DNA of 46,270 nucleotides, from contig NZ_AOMA01000011.1 in assembly GCF_000337895.1 (NCBI RefSeq), forward strand, positions 566 to 46,835, read 5' to 3'. The translations under genes were made by a program, and so were the position numbers. Below are positions 25,551 to 33,821 of this stretch, piece by piece. Numbering within the stretch: the first letter of the stretch is position 1; every line of letters starts with the position of its first letter. The stretch comes from Halobiforma nitratireducens JCM 10879 (lineage in GTDB: Archaea; Halobacteriota; Halobacteria; Halobacteriales; Natrialbaceae). The notes below the pieces were generated by a model. It was given only the letters and a program-made list of their open reading frames with translations. It searched no databases and was not told where the DNA came from.

Positions 25551-26051
25551 ATGACGCTCTTGCCAGCACTCGTCGACGTCGGAACGACACTCGAGAGCGC
25601 GACCGGGTTCGGACGTTACCTGCTTGTCTTCGTGCTCGCGATGATCCCGGCAGTCGAACCGTTCATCGTGATCCCAGTCGCGATCGGGCTCGGTCTCGAT
25701 CCGATTCTCACGGGTCTCGCAGCGTTTGCCGGCAGTACGGCGGCAGTCGCGTCGATCGTCGTCGCTCACCAGCGCATCACCGCGTGGTGGCGACGACGGG
25801 CCGGCTCCGATCCGACCGACTCCAGCGACCGCTACAGTCGAGCCCGCCGCGTCTGGGAGCGATACGGGCTTGCCGGCCTCGCGTTGGCGGGCCCGATTCT
25901 CGCGGGAATCCACCTGACGGCCCTGCTGGCCGCGATCGCCGGGTCGAACGGCCGTGTCACGCTCGCGTGGCTTACCGTCGGGCTGGCGGCCTGGACGGTC
26001 GCGCTCGTCGGTGCGACCGTCGGTGGGCTGTCGCTGCTCGGCGTTGCGTAG
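25551..26051 (+). CDS. Small multidrug-export family membrane protein
   Basis: A 166-aa inner membrane protein with about four transmembrane helices and a short Arg/Asp-rich cytoplasmic loop (residues about 80-100). The segment F-V-L-A-M-I-P-A-V-E-P-F-I-V-I-P-V-A-I-G-L-G, with a Glu and Pro inside the membrane, is the hallmark of the family annotated as small multidrug export proteins (Pfam Sm_multidrug_ex). Transport activity is poorly supported for this family, so the name is positional only. It follows tyrS by 81 bp; an inverted repeat covers its ribosome-binding site. Confidence 0.75.
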   Translation: MTLLPALVDVGTTLESATGFGRYLLVFVLAMIPAVEPFIVIPVAIGLGLDPILTGLAAFAGSTAAVASIVVAHQRITAWWRRRAGSDPTDSSDRYSRARRVWERYGLAGLALAGPILAGIHLTALLAAIAGSNGRVTLAWLTVGLAAWTVALVGATVGGLSLLGVA

Positions 26052-26105
26052 GCTCTCGATATCACTGTAATCAGGTTGAAGTACGAGCGCACCCCTCGAG
26101 CGCGT

Positions 26106-27071
26106 ATGAACGAGACGCGACGGGCGATCCTCGAGGCGCTTTCCGACGGGCCGGTTTCGGGACCGGAACTCGCCGACTCACTCGAGGTCTCGCGGGCAGC
26201 GGTCTGGAAACACGTCGAGGAGCTCCGCAAAGCCGGTTTCGACGTCGAGAGTGAGCCGACAGGGTACCGACTCGAGGAAGTTTCGGCCTACAGCGGCCCG
26301 GCCGTCGAGTTCGGTCTCGAGGCCCCCTTCGAAATCGAGTACCACGACGCGATCGGGAGTACCAACGACCGCGCCCGCGAACTCGCAGGCGAGGGTGTTG
26401 CCGACGTCGTCGTCCTCGCGGACGAACAGACCGGTGGCCGGGGCCGCCTCGACCGCGAGTGGGCCGCACCGTCCGGCGGCGTCTGGGCGAGCGTCGTCAC
26501 CCGGCCGGCCGTCGCGCCGCTGCGGGCACCGTTGTTTACGCTCGCTGCGGCGGTCGCGACGGCTCGAGCGGCCCGCGAGGCGGGCGTCGACGCGGGGATC
26601 AAGTGGCCGAACGACGTGGTCGTGCCGGGGGGCGGCGAGGACAGCAACGGACCCGAGTACCACAAACTCGCCGGTATCCTCACCGAGATGGAAGGCGAGA
26701 CGGACCGCGTCGAGTGGCTGGTCGTCGGCATCGGGGTCAACGCGAACGTCGACCGCGGCTCGTTGCCCGACGGAGCGACCAGCATCCGCGACGAAGCAGG
26801 TGACGTCGACCGCAGGCGGTTCGTCCAGCGGCTCCTAGAGGAGTTCGAGTCGCTCCGAACGGACCTCGAGTCGGTCGTTCCGGCCTGGTCCGACCTCGCG
26901 TTGACGCTCGGCCAGCGCGTCCGTGTCGACCGACCGAGCGGCGAGGTCGTCGGTGAGGCAGTCGACGTAACCGACTCGGGAGCCCTCCTCGTCGAACCCG
27001 ACGAAGGCAGCGAGGGGAGCGACCACGTCACCGTCGCTGCGGGCGACTGTGAACACTTGCGGCCGGTTTGA
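26106..27071 (+). CDS. birA: Biotin--[acetyl-CoA carboxylase] ligase with N-terminal HTH (BirA)
   Basis: A 321-aa bifunctional protein. Residues 1-60 form a winged helix (L-E-V-S-R-A-A-V-W-K-H-V-E-E-L-R), the DNA-binding biotin sensor. The ligase domain has S-T-N-D, E-Q-T-G-G-R-G-R-L-D-R-E-W, the biotinoyl-AMP lysine region K-W-P-N-D, and K-L-A-G-I-L-T-E, with a C-terminal SH3-like cap. It attaches biotin to carboxylase subunits and may repress biotin genes. Start 26106 is preferred over 26076, with a TATA-like gttgaagtac 27 nt upstream. The gene ends 6 bp from the convergent stress-protein gene. The only biotin gene seen nearby is the degenerate BioF-like gene at 40565. Confidence 0.93.
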   Translation: MNETRRAILEALSDGPVSGPELADSLEVSRAAVWKHVEELRKAGFDVESEPTGYRLEEVSAYSGPAVEFGLEAPFEIEYHDAIGSTNDRARELAGEGVADVVVLADEQTGGRGRLDREWAAPSGGVWASVVTRPAVAPLRAPLFTLAAAVATARAAREAGVDAGIKWPNDVVVPGGGEDSNGPEYHKLAGILTEMEGETDRVEWLVVGIGVNANVDRGSLPDGATSIRDEAGDVDRRRFVQRLLEEFESLRTDLESVVPAWSDLALTLGQRVRVDRPSGEVVGEAVDVTDSGALLVEPDEGSEGSDHVTVAAGDCEHLRPV

Positions 27072-27077
27072 GACGAG

Positions 27078-27551
27078 CTACTCGGCGGCCAGTTGTCGTT
27101 CGGCCGCGTCGTCTCTCTCCGGCGGATCGACGTGGACGGTCAGGACGGGAACCGGGGCGTTCCGTACGACCCGTTCCGTGACGCTGCCCAGGAGGAGGCG
27201 ATCGATCCCGCCTCGGCCATGAGTGCCCATGACGATCAGATCACAGTCGCCAGCGACAGCCTGGTCGACGATGATCCGACTCGGTGCGCCCTCGAGTACT
27301 TCCGTCTCGACTGTGACGTCGTCGGGCGCGACCTCTCGAGCGCGCTGTACCGCCGCTCGCCCCTCGTCCCGAAGCGCGTCGCTGATCCCTTCCCAGGCGG
27401 TTTCCATCGGCAGGCCGCCGTAGCTGGCGGCGTTGACGACGTAGAGTACCCGGGCCGTGGCGTCGTGGGCCCGTGCGAGGTCGAACCCGTACTCGAGGGC
27501 GCGCTCGACCTCCGAAGAACCGTCCGTCGGGACGAGGATACGGTCGTACAT
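27078..27551 (-). CDS. Universal stress protein (UspA family)
   Basis: A 157-aa nucleotide-binding stress protein. It begins with M-Y-D-R-I-L-V-P-T-D-G-S and carries the ATP-binding signature G-T-H-G-R-G-G-I-D-R-L-L-L-G-S-V-T-E-R-V-V with P-V-P-V-L at the end; G-x2-G-x9-G-S/T is intact, predicting an ATP-binding subclass. Start 27551 is chosen from the conserved N-terminus; the extra 36 residues to 27659 cover the promoter, where a 10-bp palindrome ataacgttat (27586-27595) is found. Specific stress is unknown. Confidence 0.9.
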   Translation of the reverse strand: MYDRILVPTDGSSEVERALEYGFDLARAHDATARVLYVVNAASYGGLPMETAWEGISDALRDEGRAAVQRAREVAPDDVTVETEVLEGAPSRIIVDQAVAGDCDLIVMGTHGRGGIDRLLLGSVTERVVRNAPVPVLTVHVDPPERDDAAERQLAAE

Positions 27552-27691
27552 CGTGTCGTATGGTAACGTACATACCCCGACGGTAATAACGTTATCGTGG
27601 TCCCATCCGTTCGACGAGCGGGAACCGAACGAGATTATTTTCAATCGATCCGTCCCCAAACTCTAATTACAGCTACTTTTACACATAGTGC

Positions 27692-28324
27692 ATGGGCAGT
27701 CCGAATTCCGGACGGGCAGTGTCGGGGACCGGTGACGATACCGGTGTCACCGACGATGACAACGAAGAGACGGGAGCCGAGACGGAAACGACAGCGACAT
27801 CGGGCGGGGACCCAGACACGGACGCAAAACCCCACTCGATACAACGGGAGATTCTCGAACAAGCACTGGGTGAGTACGATTTCCAGATCTTCAAGGCGCT
27901 AAACGAGGACGGTCGCGTCTCGGACACGGAACTCGCCGAACGGATCGATCTCTCCCGGTCCGCGCTCCGTCGCCGTCGCGAGAACCTCCTCGAGCGGGAC
28001 ATCATCGACGTCCACGCGGTGTTAGTCCTGCAGGAACTCGACATGGCGTACGCGGATGCGCTGGTGACCCTCGACTCGAGTGCCTCGTCCGACGAACGCG
28101 CGAACCTGATCTCGAAACTGATCGACGAAGAACTCATCTACTCGCTCGACTCCTGTCTCGGCGAGTACGATCTGTACGTTCGGCTCTGGCACCGGTCGCT
28201 GGGTGATGTCAAGAGCTACACCTGGGAACTGTTCGAGGGCGAGGAGATCGTCGACTCGTACCAGATCGTCCCAATGGTCCACACGTGGAAAGCGTGGGAC
28301 AAGGAACTCGATCGACCCGAGTGA
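27692..28324 (+). CDS. Lrp/AsnC family transcription regulator
   Basis: A 210-aa regulator. A disordered Thr/Glu/Asp-rich N-terminus of about 45 residues precedes the winged helix (L-G-E-Y-D-F-Q-I-F-K-A-L-N-E-D-G-R-V-S-D-T-E-L-A with the recognition helix L-S-R-S-A-L-R-R-R-R, about 55-105). The C-terminal half is a RAM-like alpha/beta domain used for ligand binding and oligomerisation. The long acidic extension is unusual compared with the typical 140-160-aa Lrp. A TATA-like ctaattac lies 26 nt upstream. Divergent from the stress-protein gene; its targets are not evident. Confidence 0.88.
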   Translation: MGSPNSGRAVSGTGDDTGVTDDDNEETGAETETTATSGGDPDTDAKPHSIQREILEQALGEYDFQIFKALNEDGRVSDTELAERIDLSRSALRRRRENLLERDIIDVHAVLVLQELDMAYADALVTLDSSASSDERANLISKLIDEELIYSLDSCLGEYDLYVRLWHRSLGDVKSYTWELFEGEEIVDSYQIVPMVHTWKAWDKELDRPE

Positions 28325-28481
28325 CGCGGACGAAACAAAAAGAGAGACAGAACCGCGAACACGGCCCGAATACGGTTTACTGTGGTCAATTATCGCCGAT
28401 CGCCGGAGCGGGGTCGGCAATCGGCGGTACATAGTTACGACAATCCGTATAAGAGGCCACGGCTCGAGCCGTGACCGGGCC

Positions 28482-29504
28482 TCACGGAGAGAGGACGACC
28501 TCCCGAACGTCGTCGACGCCGGCCCGACGAACGACCGCGCGAACGGGCTCGCGGGCCCCGGCCAGGTTCGGCGTGTCGCCGTCGAGCACCAGCAGCCGGG
28601 CTTTCCGTCCCGGTTCGATCAGGCCGTACTCGAGGTCGGCGATCTCCGCACCGTTGATCGTCGCCGTCCGGAGGATCTCGGTCGCCGAGAGCTCCGAGAG
28701 CTTCGCGAGAAACTCCATCTCGCGGAACATCGACGGCGAGTTGAGCATCACGTTGTCCGTCCCGAGCGCGAGTTTCGTCCGCTCGTGGAGGTCCTCGACC
28801 GGCGGGACGCCCACGTCGGTCACGAGGTTCGACCGCGGGCAGACCGCGATCGGAACGTCCTGGTCGGCAACCCGCTCGAGGTGTGCGGGCTCGGGGTGAA
28901 CCATGTGGACGAGGAAATCGGGTTCGAGTTCCAAGGCCGGGTCGATGTCCGTCGCATCGACCTCACCGGCGTGAATCCCGAACGGTTTCCCGGCATCACG
29001 GGTCGCTGCCCGTTCGCGGCCGAACTCGTCGTCGTTCGCGCCGCTGGCTCCGAACCCGTCGCCCTCCTGCATCGCTTCGACCGAGCCACGAGCGAACGCG
29101 AGCGCATCGACATCGACCCCGGTTGCGGCGTCTCGAAGCGCGTGCACCCCCGCGACGTCGCCCTCGCGGAAGTCCAGGCAGGCCGCAGTGCCGCTTTCCT
29201 GCATGAATCGCAGCGACGTCCGCATGGCGTCGACGAGCTCCTCGTGTGAGGCGTTCCGCAGCAGCCGGTGTTTCAGCCCGTCCGGCGGCGCGACCAGCTC
29301 CTCGAGCGAGAGTCCACCGCCGGCCTCCTTGGCGATCGAGTCGCCGATGTGGGTGTGTGCGTTAATAAAGGCCGGTAGCACGATGTTCGAACTGTCGACG
29401 GCAGCCGATTCGACCGCGTCGATCCGCCCCTCGTCGTCGATCACGACTCGTCCTTCGATGGGCTCGAACTCCCGCCCTCGAAGGATCGTCCCCGTGAGTT
29501 CCAT
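28482..29504 (-). CDS. Amidohydrolase family protein (cytosine deaminase-like)
   Basis: A 340-aa metal-dependent hydrolase. An N-terminal small beta domain (I-L-R-G-R) leads to the metal site N-A-H-T-H-I-G-D, then H in G-I-H-A-G-E, H in L-V-H-M-V-H, and the catalytic Asp in L-G-T-D-N-V-M. The C-terminal I-L-R-T-A-T-I-N-G-A and G-x-I-E-P-G-R-K-A-R-L-L-V-L are the usual closing strands. The H-x-E pairing suggests a deaminase or chlorohydrolase-type subfamily acting on a nucleobase or similar heterocycle, but the substrate is not fixed by the sequence. It is co-directional with and 48 bp downstream of the HD gene. Confidence 0.85.
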   Translation of the reverse strand: MELTGTILRGREFEPIEGRVVIDDEGRIDAVESAAVDSSNIVLPAFINAHTHIGDSIAKEAGGGLSLEELVAPPDGLKHRLLRNASHEELVDAMRTSLRFMQESGTAACLDFREGDVAGVHALRDAATGVDVDALAFARGSVEAMQEGDGFGASGANDDEFGRERAATRDAGKPFGIHAGEVDATDIDPALELEPDFLVHMVHPEPAHLERVADQDVPIAVCPRSNLVTDVGVPPVEDLHERTKLALGTDNVMLNSPSMFREMEFLAKLSELSATEILRTATINGAEIADLEYGLIEPGRKARLLVLDGDTPNLAGAREPVRAVVRRAGVDDVREVVLSP

Positions 29505-29552
29505 ACCGGACGTTCGGGCTTGTTCCCTTCAACGCCACCGGTTCGGAACAGC

Positions 29553-30791
29553 TCAGTCGACGAACTGATCCAGCGTCGTCTCGAGGCCGTCGCCGTTCCG
29601 GACCTCGCTGACCAGCGCCCCGTCGATATCCAGGCCCAGAACCTCGACGGCGACACGCCCGACGCGGTCCCGAAGCTCCGCCGGCGAATAAACGCCGAGT
29701 CGCCACTGTGAGTACTGGGCGGCCCGCAGGGCCTCGACCAGCGGCGACTGCTGCTCGAGCCGTCGAATCTCGCCGCTGACCATCACACGCGAGGACGTCT
29801 CCTTCATCGACGGACGGCTCGGAACGTCGAGGATCACGTGTTCGTCGTCGACGCTCGCCCGCTGGGCGATTTCCCGTTCGAACTCCCGGATCGTCTCGTG
29901 GTCGGCCTCGATGATCCCGCCCGGAACGGCGTCGATTTCGGCCCAGACGGCCCGCTTGAACAGGTCGCGTTCGTCGAGTCGGCGCGAGAACTCGCCGGTC
30001 GCGTCACACGAGCGCAGCGCCACGAGCAGGTCGGCGTCGTCCATCCGCTGGAGGGCGGCAGCGTCGATGTCGGTCTCGGGGGCGTCGAGCAGCCGTTCGG
30101 CCGCCCGGCGCAACATCGCCTTGCTGATGCGGGCGACGCTGTGACTGTAGACGGTCGGGTTCATCAGCGCGCGGGCGACCAGCAAACTCTCGGCAGCCTG
30201 CACGTTCCCCTCCTCGAGGACGAGCTCCCCGTCGACGAAAGCGAGTTCCCGCAGGATTCGGCCGGGATCGATCGTCCCGTAGGGGACGCCGGTGTGGTGG
30301 GCGTCCCGCACCAGGTAGTCCATCCGGTCGACGTCGAGTTCGCCGGAGACCAGCTGGCCGAACCGTCCCTCGCCGGCGACCAGATCCGCGACGGTCTCGG
30401 GTTCGAGGTCGTGCTCCCTGAGGACTGCGCCGACCTCGCCGTCGGCGAGCAGGTCGTGGACGTCGTCGTGGTACCGACCCGTGCGCCGGTAGGTCAGCGA
30501 CTCGAGGTTGTGACTGAACGGACCGTGGCCGACATCGTGGAGCATGGCCGCGGCCTGGACGCGCTCGGCACGCTTTCCCTCGACATCGAGTTGCTCGAGG
30601 GCTTCACAGGCGAGATGGTAGACGCCGATGCTGTGTTCGAACCGAGTGTGGTTCGCCGAGGGGTAGACGAGCGAGACGGTTCCGAGCTGGCGAATGCGTC
30701 GGAGCCGCTGGAGCGCCGGCGTATCGAGAAGAGCGCGGGCGACGCCGTCGACCTGGATGTGGTCGTGGACGCTGTCCTTGATGACCTTCAT
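29553..30791 (-). CDS. HD-domain phosphohydrolase (dNTPase/SAMHD1-like)
   Basis: A 412-aa metal-dependent phosphohydrolase. Early residues K-D-S-V-H-D-H-I and L-Q-R-L-R-R-I-R-Q-L-G lead to the metal ligands: His in R-F-E-H-S-I-G-V, the H-D pair in M-L-H-D-V-G-H-G-P-F-S-H, and Asp in L-D-V-D-R-M-D-Y-L. This order is that of the SAMHD1/dGTPase branch, which removes triphosphate from deoxynucleotides. Start 30791 is chosen at M-K-V-I-K-D. Whether it is a dNTPase or acts on another nucleotide is inferred from family only. Confidence 0.88.
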   Translation of the reverse strand: MKVIKDSVHDHIQVDGVARALLDTPALQRLRRIRQLGTVSLVYPSANHTRFEHSIGVYHLACEALEQLDVEGKRAERVQAAAMLHDVGHGPFSHNLESLTYRRTGRYHDDVHDLLADGEVGAVLREHDLEPETVADLVAGEGRFGQLVSGELDVDRMDYLVRDAHHTGVPYGTIDPGRILRELAFVDGELVLEEGNVQAAESLLVARALMNPTVYSHSVARISKAMLRRAAERLLDAPETDIDAAALQRMDDADLLVALRSCDATGEFSRRLDERDLFKRAVWAEIDAVPGGIIEADHETIREFEREIAQRASVDDEHVILDVPSRPSMKETSSRVMVSGEIRRLEQQSPLVEALRAAQYSQWRLGVYSPAELRDRVGRVAVEVLGLDIDGALVSEVRNGDGLETTLDQFVD

Positions 30792-30904
30792 TACCGGGGT
30801 TTTGGCCGGTTCGTACAAAAAACGTCGGAGGCTCGAGGTGTGGTTCGCTCACGTCTCTCACGTCGGAACGGTACTGCTTTCAGGGGCGATTTCGAACCGC
30901 TGAT

Positions 30905-31006
30905 ATGGACGTTCCGGGACCGCCGCTCATGACGATCGCACTGTTTGTCATCGTCGTCCTCTGTCTGATCGCGCTGCTGTACATCTCGACACAGTGGGAC
31001 GCCTAG
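30905..31006 (+). CDS. 33-aa single-pass membrane miniprotein
   Basis: A short gene with an ATG at 30905 and TAG at 31004-31006. The predicted peptide has a brief N-terminus (M-D-V-P-G-P-P-L), one hydrophobic helix of about 20 residues (from I-A-L-F-V-I to L-L-Y-I-S) and a polar end T-Q-W-D-A. The strongly hydrophobic segment with GC-rich third positions argues against chance. An internal ATG at 30929 is an alternative start. It is divergent from the HD gene; function unknown. Confidence 0.5.
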   Translation: MDVPGPPLMTIALFVIVVLCLIALLYISTQWDA

Positions 31007-31029
31007 TACGGGCTGCTGTCCGATGTCCC

Positions 31030-31060
31030 GGTACAACCGTCGTCCGGTTGCGGTTGTACC
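31030..31060. repeat. 10-bp perfect inverted repeat, 11-nt spacer
   Basis: ggtacaaccg at 31030-31039 and cggttgtacc at 31051-31060 are perfect inverted repeats. A variant with the same arm and spacer lengths lies at 43429-43459. It could be an operator, a transcription end signal or a dispersed palindromic element. Confidence 0.5.
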
Positions 31061-31184
31061 GAACGTGGCCGACAGGAAACCGTATACCGGCAGACGACCG
31101 TGACGAGTTTGCGGTCGACAAAAGCCGCCGTCACCTGACGCGGTACTGTTTATTCATCCGGCCGTCGTTGTGCGACGATAGCCC

Positions 31185-31433
31185 ATGACAGAGCTGACGA
31201 TTCCGCCAGACGCCGACGACCAGCGGGCTGCCAAACTCGTCCGTGACCACCTCGAGATCGGTGACGCAGTCGAAGTGCGAGAGATGGACCGAACCGGAAG
31301 CGACGACCCCGAAACGACCGGCGAGGTGACGGGGTTCGAGGCCGGCTACCTCGAGTTAGACGGCAATCCTCCTACGGAAGGAAGTCCGCGGTACGACGAG
31401 ATTCACACCGTCTCGCGGTTGGACACCCAGTAG
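31185..31433 (+). CDS. Small acidic hypothetical protein
   Basis: An 82-aa acidic protein of unknown function. The N-terminal L-T-I-P-P-D-A-D-D-Q-R-A-A-K-L-V is followed by strands V-E-V-R-E-M-D-R and T-G-E-V-T-G-F-E-A-G-Y-L-E-L-D-G, suggesting a small beta barrel. A TATA-like tgtttattc (about 31147-31155) lies about 33 nt upstream. It ends 48 bp before the convergent oxidoreductase gene. No family is recognised. Confidence 0.65.
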   Translation: MTELTIPPDADDQRAAKLVRDHLEIGDAVEVREMDRTGSDDPETTGEVTGFEAGYLELDGNPPTEGSPRYDEIHTVSRLDTQ

Positions 31434-31481
31434 GGCGGCGAACTCGGCCGACGGCCGGAAAGAAGGCGACGCGAGTGGTGG

Positions 31482-32651
31482 CTACTCGAGGGCGACCCAC
31501 TCGCCGCGGTCGTCGCTGTCCTGGATCGCGGCGAGGAGCCGCTGGACGGCGAGGCCGTCCTCGAAACTCGGTTCGAACGCTGTCCCCTCGGACACGGCCG
31601 AGAGGAACTCGTAGTTCTCGTGGACGAACGTATGCTCCCACCCCAGGACGTGACCCGGCGGCCACCAGTGATCCACGTAGGGATCGTCCGCGTCGGTCAC
31701 CAGAATCGTCTCGTAGCCACGGTCGCCCTCACGATGGATCTCGAGTTCGTTCAGCCGCTCGAGCGAGAACCGGAGGCTGCCCTTCGAGCCGTGAATCTCG
31801 ATCGTATGGTCGTTCTTGTGGCCCGTGGCGTACCGCGAGGCCTCGAGCGTACCGATCGCGCCGTTTGCGAACTCGAGTTGGGCGGCGTAGGCGTCGTCGA
31901 CGGTGACGGGGCGGGTTTCGACGGCATCGCCATCCCCACCGGACTCCCCCGGCGTCTCCTCGCTCCCTTCGACGGGCCGTTCGTCGACGAACGTCTGTAA
32001 GTGACCACTGAGCCGTTCGATGTCACCCGCGAGGTCGTCGTCGCCCACGAGAAACCGGACCAGGTCGACCGTATGTGCGCCCAGGTCGCCGAGCACGCCC
32101 GATCCGGCCAACTCCTCGTCGAGCCGCCACGACCACGGTGCGTCGGGATCGACCAGCCAGTCCTGCAGGTAGCGACCGCGGACGTGGCGGATCTCGCCGA
32201 GTTCGCCGTCCTCGAGCAGCCCCTTCGCGTACTGGATCGCGGGGACGAACCGGTAGTTGAAGGCCGTGCCCGCGGGCACGTCGTCGCCGGCTTCGCGGGC
32301 CGCCTCTGCCATCCGCTCGGCGTCTGCGAGAGTAGGCGCGAGCGGCTTCTCACAGAAGACGGGGGTGCCCGCCTCGAGCGCGGCGATCGACGGTTCGGGG
32401 TGGACGTGGTTCGGACCGAGGTTGTAGAAGACGTCGATGTCGTCGACGACGGCTTCCCAGTCGGTCGCGGTCGATTCGAAGCCGAACCGGTCGGCGGCGT
32501 CGGCGAGGGCGTCCTCGTCGCGGCCGACCAGTACGGTGCGTTCGATCTCCGGCGCGTCCGGGAAGAACATCGGCAGCCGTGCCATCGCGTTCGCGTGTGC
32601 CTTGCCCATGAATCGATACCCCAGCACGCCGACCTCGAGTGTGTCAGTCAT
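31482..32651 (-). CDS. Gfo/Idh/MocA family oxidoreductase
   Basis: A 389-aa NAD(P)-dependent sugar or polyol dehydrogenase. The Rossmann start V-G-V-L-G-Y-R-F-M-G-K-A-H and the conserved C-E-K-P-L-A catalytic lysine segment are clear, followed by the alpha/beta C-terminal domain with G-D-L-G-A-H-T-V-D (catalytic Asp/His). A Gly/Asp-rich insertion around residue 225 is unusual in length. It lies 60 bp downstream of the TIM-barrel sugar isomerase gene on the same strand, so the two are likely co-transcribed in carbohydrate or cyclitol breakdown. Confidence 0.9.
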   Translation of the reverse strand: MTDTLEVGVLGYRFMGKAHANAMARLPMFFPDAPEIERTVLVGRDEDALADAADRFGFESTATDWEAVVDDIDVFYNLGPNHVHPEPSIAALEAGTPVFCEKPLAPTLADAERMAEAAREAGDDVPAGTAFNYRFVPAIQYAKGLLEDGELGEIRHVRGRYLQDWLVDPDAPWSWRLDEELAGSGVLGDLGAHTVDLVRFLVGDDDLAGDIERLSGHLQTFVDERPVEGSEETPGESGGDGDAVETRPVTVDDAYAAQLEFANGAIGTLEASRYATGHKNDHTIEIHGSKGSLRFSLERLNELEIHREGDRGYETILVTDADDPYVDHWWPPGHVLGWEHTFVHENYEFLSAVSEGTAFEPSFEDGLAVQRLLAAIQDSDDRGEWVALE

Positions 32652-32711
32652 ACGTTGTCGGTTACGAGTGGCGTCGGTAGTAGTTGTCTTCGCTGTGCTT
32701 GCGAGGGGTCG

Positions 32712-33680
32712 TTACTCCGCCCAGTAGGCGTCGCCGGGTTGAGTCCGGAAGACGGCCCGCCCGAGCAGTTCGACGGCCTTCTCGAGACCTTCTCGGCCGC
32801 TGGTCAGGGAGTCCTCGTGTTCGATACTCAAGGTGCCGTCGTAGCCGACCATCCGCAGCGTCGAGACGAGGTCTTTCCAGTGGGACTCGTCGTGGCCGTA
32901 GCCGACAGAGCGGAACAGCCACGAGCGGTTGAGTTCGTCGTCGTAGGCGGTCGTATCGAGGACGCCCTTCTCGCGGGCCTGTTCCTCGTAGACTTTCGTG
33001 TCCTTGGCGTGGAAGTGGTGGATGGCGTCGCGCTCGCCGAGAAAACGGATCGCGTCGGTGATCGAGACTCCCTGCCAGTACAGATGCGAGGGATCGAAGT
33101 TCGTGCCGACGCGGTCGTTCGTCTCTTGGCGGAGCCGTGCCATCCCGTGGGGCTCGTAGACGAGCATGTTGGGGTGCATCTCGATGGCGAGATCGACCTC
33201 GTGGTCGTCGGCGAACGCCGCCAGGTCCGACCAGTAGTCGACGGCCACGTCCCACTGGTACTCGTGGGCCTCGGCGTGTTCCGGTGGCCAGGGCGCGGTG
33301 ATCCAGTTGGGAACCTCGTCGTCCGGACTGCCCGCAGGCAGGCCGGAGAAACAGGTAACGACGCCGACGTCGATCTGGTCGGCCAGGCGGATCGCCTCCC
33401 GCAGTTCCGTGTCGGCCTCCTCGGCCCGCTCCTCGTCGGGATGCAGGGGGTTGTTGTGCGTCGCGAGCGCACTGATGTGTATCCCGTGCTCGTCGAGGAC
33501 CGCCTCGAGTTCGGCCTGGGCGTCCTCGTCGTCCAGGTACTCCCGCCGAGGAAGGTGGTCCTCGCCGGGGTGGCCCCCGACACCGGGTTCGATCGCGTCG
33601 ACCCCGATGTCCGCGAGGTACGCGAGCGCACCCTCGAGCGATTCGTCGGCCAGCGGCGGCGTGTGGACACCGATATCCAT
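32712..33680 (-). CDS. Xylose-isomerase-like TIM-barrel sugar phosphate isomerase/epimerase
   Basis: A 322-aa (beta/alpha)8 protein of the AP_endonuc_2 superfamily. Metal-binding residues are suggested by E in L-A-I-E-M-H-P, D and H in F-D-P-S-H, H in H-F-H-A-K-D, and E in S-I-E-H-E-D at the end. Such proteins paired with Gfo/Idh/MocA dehydrogenases epimerise or isomerise keto-sugars in inositol and related pathways. The start lies just behind an AT-rich promoter. It is first in a two-gene set with the dehydrogenase; the PfkB kinase upstream could belong to the same route. Confidence 0.88.
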   Translation of the reverse strand: MDIGVHTPPLADESLEGALAYLADIGVDAIEPGVGGHPGEDHLPRREYLDDEDAQAELEAVLDEHGIHISALATHNNPLHPDEERAEEADTELREAIRLADQIDVGVVTCFSGLPAGSPDDEVPNWITAPWPPEHAEAHEYQWDVAVDYWSDLAAFADDHEVDLAIEMHPNMLVYEPHGMARLRQETNDRVGTNFDPSHLYWQGVSITDAIRFLGERDAIHHFHAKDTKVYEEQAREKGVLDTTAYDDELNRSWLFRSVGYGHDESHWKDLVSTLRMVGYDGTLSIEHEDSLTSGREGLEKAVELLGRAVFRTQPGDAYWAE

Positions 33681-33741
33681 ACACGTGGCTACTGCGTCGG
33701 TTGATAAATTATTTACTGTTTTCTGAGTGAATTATTTAGAT

Positions 33742-33753
33742 AGCGATATCGCT
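33742..33753. promoter_or_regulatory. 12-bp perfect palindrome upstream of the sugar operon
   Basis: agcgatatcgct is a perfect palindrome, 62 bp upstream of the TIM-barrel start and within an AT-rich promoter zone. It may be the operator of a dimeric regulator. Confidence 0.35.
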
Positions 33754-33821
33754 GGGCGTGCCAGCTGACCCGGGTGGCCGGCCGTCGGCGGTCGGCTCCG
33801 TCGAGGGTATCCGTCGGCGAG

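Noticed and set aside
32001-33704. A 567-aa plus-strand frame across the sugar isomerase and dehydrogenase genes
   Set aside because: It spans two convincing genes on the opposite strand and has no recognisable domain.
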